This document shows positions 59,674-64,000 of a stretch of 64,000 bases of DNA, in pieces. This stretch comes from VYDC01 sp963667515. GTDB lineage: Bacteria; Chloroflexota; Dehalococcoidia; UBA2979. The translations under genes and the position numbers were made by a program. Under the pieces are notes generated by a model that was given only the letters and a program-made list of their open reading frames with translations, ran no database searches and was not told the origin of the DNA. The stretch covers positions 248,001 through 312,000 of the forward strand of contig CAXXXY010000008.1 in the NCBI GenBank assembly GCA_963667515.2. The letters run 5' to 3'. Within the stretch, counting starts at the first letter, position 1, and every line of letters begins with the position of its first letter.

Positions 59674-60372
59674 CTACGGTGCCGCGAGCGGGTCGGCGTG
59701 CTCGGGAGCGGTGGCGGATCGATCGAATCCTCTGACTATCAGCCATGCCGCGAGAACCATCTCGTTGACGGCGATCGGAACAGTCAGCAGGACCGATGTC
59801 GTCGATGTGGAGCTTTCGCCGTACAGCCCCAGCACGCCCGCCGTCAGGAGCACCACGGCGCCAACGAGCCCCCAGACGGACAGGAACCGAGGAACGATCC
59901 GTGACTGGTACAGCACACCGTAGAGGATTCAGTGCACTGAAGCTGAACACGATCACGGTGCGCCGGGAGCTCCCCCCTCCACGTGCTCCTGGCTCGAGGT
60001 CAGCAGCAGCAGCGAGCTGACTCCGACGACGACGATGATCGCGGCCTCGATGGTTCGCACACCGACGTAGCCCAGCGCCACGCCTTCGTTGTGTCGCTTG
60101 AGGACGGGGAACAGCATGACCGCGATGCCGACGACTGCGATGGCGACGGTCAGATCCGCGAGCGTCCCGATGACGACTCGATCTTCGTCTGCAGCGAGAT
60201 TGACGAGGTAGTCCGGGGCATCGAGGAGGGAGTTGAGGAGGGCAACGCTCAGCACGGCCGCTGCCGTCGCGATGGTGAACAACACGCCCACGACTCTCAC
60301 CGTCGCTTCGCCCGCAAACATTCGGATCGACCTCCCCCCGCGCGTCTCGTCGTCGTGCCGTGTAGCCTCCAA
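59674..60372 (-). pseudogene. DUF4386-type membrane protein, broken
   Basis: The first part (60372 to ~59953) has membrane segments VRVVGVLFTIATAAAVLSVA, AVVGIAVMLFPVLKRHNEGV and AAIIVVVGVSSLLLLTSSQE and stops after GGAPGAP. The end of the protein is in another frame: VIVFSFSAL, then LYQSRIVPRFLSVWGLVGAV and PIAVNEMVLAAWLIVRGFD. Compared with the family ~20 residues are missing between, and CTGAATCC suggests an added A. So it has a small deletion and at least one frameshift. Start could be 60372 or an ATG near 60321. Confidence 0.75.
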
Positions 60373-60434
60373 CCCACGCGAAGCCCCCGCAGGGCCCCGC
60401 GCCGGTCACCGATCGAGGCCCGTCATGGCGCCTC

Positions 60435-60995
60435 TCACTCGTGCGCGAGCATCGCGTACACGACCGTGTCGCGCCGCCCATCCGCGCCCACCGTGCCGGG
60501 CGCGGGGATGCTCTCGCGCAGCGTCCCCTCGAGCGCGAAGCCGAGCCGCTCCGCCACCGCGCGGCTGCGCGTGTTGCGCGCGTCCGCGCGGATCTCGATG
60601 CGGTGCAGCCCCAGCTCCGCGAACCCGACCTCGACGAGCGCGCCGCAGCAGCGCGTCATCACGCCGCGGCCCCCGTGCTGCTCGGCGAGCCAGTAGCCCA
60701 GCTCGCCGACCCCGAAGCGCGTCTCCAGCCGCACGAAGCCTGCCGCCCCGATGGGCTCGTCGTCGACAAAGATGCCGGCGTACCAGCCCGTCTGCTCGGC
60801 GGCCCGCGCTCGCGCCTGTCCGATAAACGCCTCCGCGTCGGCGACGGAGGCGTAGGAGCCCGCCCACGGCAGCCACTGCGCGAGGTAGGCGCGGTTCGCC
60901 GTCACCTGGTCGTAGAGCGCCGGCGCGTCGGCGGGCTCCCACATGCGCAGCCGCAGCCGCTCGTCGACATCGATGCGCAGGCCGCGCAGCTCCAT
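60435..60995 (-). CDS. RimJ/RimL-type GNAT N-acetyltransferase
   Basis: A 186-residue complete GNAT: LRLRMWEPADAPALYDQVTA (first strand/helix), GYWLAEQHGGRGVMTRCCGA (acetyl-CoA-binding loop), FAELGLHRIEIRADARNTRS and AVAERLGFALEGTLRESIPA. The target is probably an N-terminal amino group or small amine. It begins 2 bp after gmk and ends the tyrA-aroA-remA-gmk run. Confidence 0.9.
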   Translation of the reverse strand: MELRGLRIDVDERLRLRMWEPADAPALYDQVTANRAYLAQWLPWAGSYASVADAEAFIGQARARAAEQTGWYAGIFVDDEPIGAAGFVRLETRFGVGELGYWLAEQHGGRGVMTRCCGALVEVGFAELGLHRIEIRADARNTRSRAVAERLGFALEGTLRESIPAPGTVGADGRRDTVVYAMLAHE

Positions 60996-60997
60996 CG

Positions 60998-61639
60998 CTA
61001 CACGCGCAGCGGCGCGCGCCCCGGTCGCGCGCGCTCGCCGTCGATGAGCGCGAGCAGCGCGTCGACCGTCGCGTCCAGGTCGCCCTCGACGTTGGGCAGC
61101 ACGTGGTCGAAGCGCTCCTGCTGCGCGAGCTCCGCCTCCGCCTGCGCCAGCCGCCGCGCCATCTCCTCGTCGCCGTCGGCACCGCGGGCGCGCAGCCGCT
61201 CGGCGAGCCGCCCCGGCGCGTCCGGCACGACGAAGACGAAGAGCGCGCCCGGCAGCAGCTTGCGCAGCGCCGCTGCCCCCTGCACGTCCACCTGCAGCAC
61301 CGCGTCCGAACCGTCGAGCGCCCGGCGCAGCTGCGCGCGCGGCACCCCGTAGAGCCGCCCGTAGACCTGGGCGTGCTCCAGCAGTTCGCCGGCGGCCAGC
61401 TGCCGCTCGAACTCCTCGCGGCTCACGAAGAGGTAGTCGACGCCATCGCGCTCGCCGGGGCGGGGCGGGCGCGTCGTCATCGTCACCGGGACGCGGAAGC
61501 GGTCGCCGCGCTCGCGCAGCCGGGCGATCACCGCGTCCTTGCCGACGCCCGACGGCCCCGACAGCACCACGAGCAGCGGCGGCGGCTCGGACTCCCGCGC
61601 CTCCTCGCTCTGGTCGCTGCGGGCGGCGGGCTCGCTCAC
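60998..61639 (-). CDS. gmk: Guanylate kinase
   Basis: A 213-residue GMP kinase. VVLSGPSGVGKDAVIARLRE is the P-loop; TTRPPRPGERDGVDYLFVSR is the GMP-binding segment; GRLYGVPRAQLRRALDGSDA and VLQVDVQGAAALRKLLPGAL follow. GTG start overlaps the remA stop (GTGA). The remA-gmk order is typical of Bacillus-like and Chloroflexota genomes. Confidence 0.95.
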   Translation of the reverse strand: MSEPAARSDQSEEARESEPPPLLVVLSGPSGVGKDAVIARLRERGDRFRVPVTMTTRPPRPGERDGVDYLFVSREEFERQLAAGELLEHAQVYGRLYGVPRAQLRRALDGSDAVLQVDVQGAAALRKLLPGALFVFVVPDAPGRLAERLRARGADGDEEMARRLAQAEAELAQQERFDHVLPNVEGDLDATVDALLALIDGERARPGRAPLRV

Positions 61640-61899
61640 CCCGCCTGCGCCGGCCCGCGCAGCGAGGAGACGCGCCCCGCGAAGGTCTCGGGCGTGATCG
61701 GGATCAGCGCGACCCAGTCGTCGTCGAGCACGAGCACGGCCTTGGTGCGCCGGCCGCTCGTCAGGTCGATCGCGCGGCGCTCCTCCTTGCCGCGCTGCAC
61801 CATCCGCTTCACCGGCGCGGAACCCGGCGCCGCGACCGCCAGCACGCGGTTCAGCGCGATGTGATTGTCGAAGCCCACGTGGATCAGCTCGGTCTGCAT
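61636..61899 (-). CDS. remA: RemA/DUF370-family protein
   Basis: An 87-residue protein: MQTELIHVGFDNHIALNRVL, then SAPVKRMVQRGKEERRAIDL and GRRTKAVLVLDDDWVALIPI. In Bacillus, RemA (extracellular matrix regulatory protein A) is a DNA-binding activator of matrix and osmoprotection genes. Its conserved place next to gmk is seen here. ATG at 61899; a longer frame upstream lacks support. Confidence 0.9.
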   Translation of the reverse strand: MQTELIHVGFDNHIALNRVLAVAAPGSAPVKRMVQRGKEERRAIDLTSGRRTKAVLVLDDDWVALIPITPETFAGRVSSLRGPAQAG

Positions 61900-61952
61900 C
61901 GCCCGCCCCTTCACCCCCACCGTCATGGCGCGGCGTCGAGGGCGGGGGGCCT

Positions 61953-63335
61953 CTACGCCGGCCCTCGGCCGCTCACGCCCGTCGAGGAGGGCTGGAGACG
62001 CTCCAGCTCCTCCCAGAACGCAGGGTACGACACCCAGGCGGCCTCGGCGCCGTCGACCACCGTCTCCCCCGTCGCGAGCAGCCCGGCCACCGCCGCGAGC
62101 ATCGCGAGCCGGTGGTCGCCGCGCGCGTGAACGCGCGCGGCGCGCAGCCCCTCGGCGCCCCGCGTCCCGCGCACGCGCAGCCCGTCGGGCCGCTCCTCGA
62201 CCTCCACGCCGAACGCCGAGAGCATGCGCGCCGTCTCGGCGATGCGGTCGCTCTCCTTCACGCGCAGCTCGGCGGCGTCCGCGATCACCGTCTCGCCCTC
62301 GGCGAGCGCGCCCGCCAGCGCGACCAGCGGCAGCTCGTCGATCGCCCGCAGCGCGAGCGCGCCGTCGACGCGCGTCCCGCGCAACGTCGAGCTGCGCACG
62401 TGCAGATCGGCGACCGGCTCGCCGCCGCTCTCGCGCTCCTCCAGCAGCTCGATCTCCGCTCCCATCGCCGCCAGCACGTCGAGGATGCCCGTGCGCGTCG
62501 GGTTCACGCCCACGCCGGTCAGCGTCAGCTCCGCGTCCGGGTGCAGCGCCGCCGCCACCAGCCAGAACGCCGCGCCGCTGATGTCGCCGGGCACCGTCAC
62601 GTCATCCGGCGCCAGATCGCCCGGCGGCGGCGTCAGCGTCACCTCGACGCCGCCGCTCGGCGTGGGAGCGCTCGCGAGGCGCGCGCCGCGAGCGGCGAGC
62701 ATGCGCTCGGTGTGATCGCGCGTCGCCGCCGGCTCCACGACGGTGGTCGGCCCGTCGGCCGCGAGCGCGGCGAGCAGCAGCGCCGACTTCACCTGCGCGG
62801 AGGCCACGGGCGTCTCCACGCGCCGCCCGCTCGCGAGCGCGCCGCCGCGCACGACGATCGGCGGCAGCGTGCCCTCGGCGCGCGCCGTCACGTCGGCGCC
62901 CAGCGCGCGCAGCGGCCGCACGATGCGCGCCATCGGCCGCTGCCGGAGAGAGGCGTCGCCCGTGAGCACGGCCAGCCCCGGCAGCCCCGCGAGCAGCCCC
63001 GTGAGCAGCCGGATCGAGGTGCCGGAGTTACCGCAGTCCAGCACGTCGCGCGGCTCGTGGAGCGCGGCGCGTCCGCGCCCCCGCACCAGCAGCGTGCCCC
63101 CCTGCTCGAAGGCCCCCGGCCCGGCGCCGGGCAGCTCCTCCACCTCCACGCCCAGCGCGCGCACGCAGGCGAGCGTCGATCGCGTGTCGTGGGCGTCGAG
63201 GAAGCGCTCGACGCGCGACTCGCCGTCGGCGAGCGCGCCCAGCATCAGCGCGCGGTGTGTGATCGACTTGTCGCCCGGCACGGCGAGGGTGCCGCGGAGC
63301 CGCGGCGCGGGGCGGACGGTGCGGCGCTCGCTCAC
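61953..63335 (-). CDS. aroA: 3-phosphoshikimate 1-carboxyvinyltransferase (EPSP synthase)
   Basis: A 460-residue two-domain enzyme. VPGDKSITHRALMLGALADG binds PEP/S3P, DCGNSGTSIRLLTGLLAG follows, PVASAQVKSALLLAAL is the central motif, and ELRVKESDRIAETARML is the catalytic RVKESDR motif. The GNSGTSIR motif has Ser where class I enzymes have the Gly-rich GNAGTAMR-type loop, as usual for class II-like synthases. GTG start 28 bp after tyrA. Confidence 0.95.
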   Translation of the reverse strand: MSERRTVRPAPRLRGTLAVPGDKSITHRALMLGALADGESRVERFLDAHDTRSTLACVRALGVEVEELPGAGPGAFEQGGTLLVRGRGRAALHEPRDVLDCGNSGTSIRLLTGLLAGLPGLAVLTGDASLRQRPMARIVRPLRALGADVTARAEGTLPPIVVRGGALASGRRVETPVASAQVKSALLLAALAADGPTTVVEPAATRDHTERMLAARGARLASAPTPSGGVEVTLTPPPGDLAPDDVTVPGDISGAAFWLVAAALHPDAELTLTGVGVNPTRTGILDVLAAMGAEIELLEERESGGEPVADLHVRSSTLRGTRVDGALALRAIDELPLVALAGALAEGETVIADAAELRVKESDRIAETARMLSAFGVEVEERPDGLRVRGTRGAEGLRAARVHARGDHRLAMLAAVAGLLATGETVVDGAEAAWVSYPAFWEELERLQPSSTGVSGRGPA

Positions 63336-63363
63336 GCGCTCTTCCTCGTCGGCCCCCGTGCGA

Positions 63364-64000
63364 CTAGCGCAGCCGGCGGGGGGAGGCTGGCTCCTCGTCG
63401 GCGTCGGTGCTCTCGCGCCAGTCGCGCATCTTCTCGGCGAGCGCCCCGCCCAGCAGCATGTCGAAGGCCGAGAGCGATGGCACGCCCGCGGGCGACGGCG
63501 TCCACGCGTCGCGCCCCACGTCGCCGGCCGCCAGCCGCGCGTAGTCGAGGTTCGCCTCGCCGAGGAAGCGGAACAGCGCCTCGCCCCCCTGCTCGTCCAG
63601 CAGGTGCTCGCGGAACTCGGCGATCGCGTCGCCGTAGCGCGCGAGCCAGTGCGCCACCTGCTCGCGATTCGTGACGAGGATGTCGTACGCCATCGAGGTG
63701 TCGGACTCCGCGAGGCGGGTCGCGCCCAGGAAGCCGCTCGACGCGAGCATCGACATCTCGGGCCACGCCTCGGAGTCGCGCGCCAGTGTGAACAGCGCGA
63801 CGGCGGCCGCCAGCGGCACGTGCGAGACGGCCGCGACGTAGGCGTCGTGCTCCTCGGCGTCCATCAGCATCGGCTCGGCGCCCATGGTGTTGAGCAGGCT
63901 GGTCATCGTCTCCACGGCGCCCCCGCTGGCGGTCACCGCCGGCACCAGCACCCAGCGCGCCCCCTCGAAGAGGTCGCCCGCGGCCGCGGCCGGGCCGGAC
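63364..64000 (-). CDS. tyrA: Prephenate dehydrogenase, C-terminal part (runs off the window)
   Basis: About 211 residues of the helical dimerisation domain: GDLFEGARWVLVPAVTASGG, LLNTMGAEPMLMDAEEHDAY and VAAVSHVPLAAAVALFTLAR (catalytic-site SHxP) are the TyrA signature. The NAD-binding N-terminal domain is beyond base 64000. First visible gene of the tyrA-aroA-remA-gmk-GNAT run; it completes the tyrosine branch after AroH. Confidence 0.92.
   Translation of the reverse strand, partial: SGPAAAAGDLFEGARWVLVPAVTASGGAVETMTSLLNTMGAEPMLMDAEEHDAYVAAVSHVPLAAAVALFTLARDSEAWPEMSMLASSGFLGATRLAESDTSMAYDILVTNREQVAHWLARYGDAIAEFREHLLDEQGGEALFRFLGEANLDYARLAAGDVGRDAWTPSPAGVPSLSAFDMLLGGALAEKMRDWRESTDADEEPASPRRLR

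Overview
The window is a very GC-rich bacterial chromosome segment with dense gene packing, many GTG starts and frequent 4-bp gene overlaps. The gene families point to Chloroflexota, perhaps a Dehalococcoidia/Tepidiformia- or Thermomicrobia-like lineage: a remA (DUF370)-gmk pair, a tRNA-Trp T-box leader before trpE, Chloroflexota-like nos genes, membrane-anchored YceI, and several paralogous acyl-CoA dehydrogenase, CaiB and LLM genes. The phylum is an inference from gene content; the window has no rRNA or tRNA gene to anchor it.

Region 1-33.4 kb is accessory and catabolic. It holds three nearly identical IS481-type elements (one cut by the window edge), an amidohydrolase, three acyl-CoA dehydrogenases, a 2-hydroxyacyl-CoA-lyase-like ThDP enzyme, two overlapping CaiB-family CoA-transferases, a 3-hydroxyanthranilate dioxygenase, an LLM oxidoreductase, an SDR, an MFS exporter, a MmgE/PrpD protein, RecQ, two tandem signal-less oligopeptide-type binding proteins, a double VOC protein, and an iron-type binding lipoprotein behind a DtxR/IdeR-like operator. 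Several genes here are broken: yceI (IS plus deletion), a GYD-domain gene (frameshift) and a GNAT gene (internal deletion).

Region 33.6-41.9 kb is a copper/nitrous-oxide-reductase cluster in advanced decay. nosZ is 5'-truncated and frameshifted, a nos membrane protein is frameshifted, nosD is frameshifted and split by an intact IS3-family element with a 4-bp target duplication, nosF is cut before its Walker B motif and joined in frame to the tail of nosY, and sco carries a frameshift and an in-frame TAG. The flanking copper genes (PCuAC chaperone, cupredoxin-like lipoprotein) are intact, followed by a 55-residue Cys-rich protein.

Region 42.5-64 kb is core metabolism, nearly all on the minus strand: an EF-G paralogue, then (in transcription order) T-box-trpE-[Nudix/DinB]-trpG-trpD-trpC-trpF-trpB-[CPBP protease]-trpA, aroH-aroF-scpA-ribF-tyrS, and tyrA-aroA-remA-gmk-GNAT. 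Together these supply DAHP synthase, EPSP synthase, chorismate mutase, prephenate dehydrogenase and the complete tryptophan branch, with Trp control through the T-box. A small patch of GNAT/DUF4386 pseudogenes lies between the trp and aro operons.

The window also carries a dispersed hairpin-forming intergenic repeat (five copies), a decayed tandem duplication of an acyl-CoA dehydrogenase 3' end, and a recurrent promoter-like TAnnCTCG motif. I found no CRISPR array, tRNA or rRNA gene.
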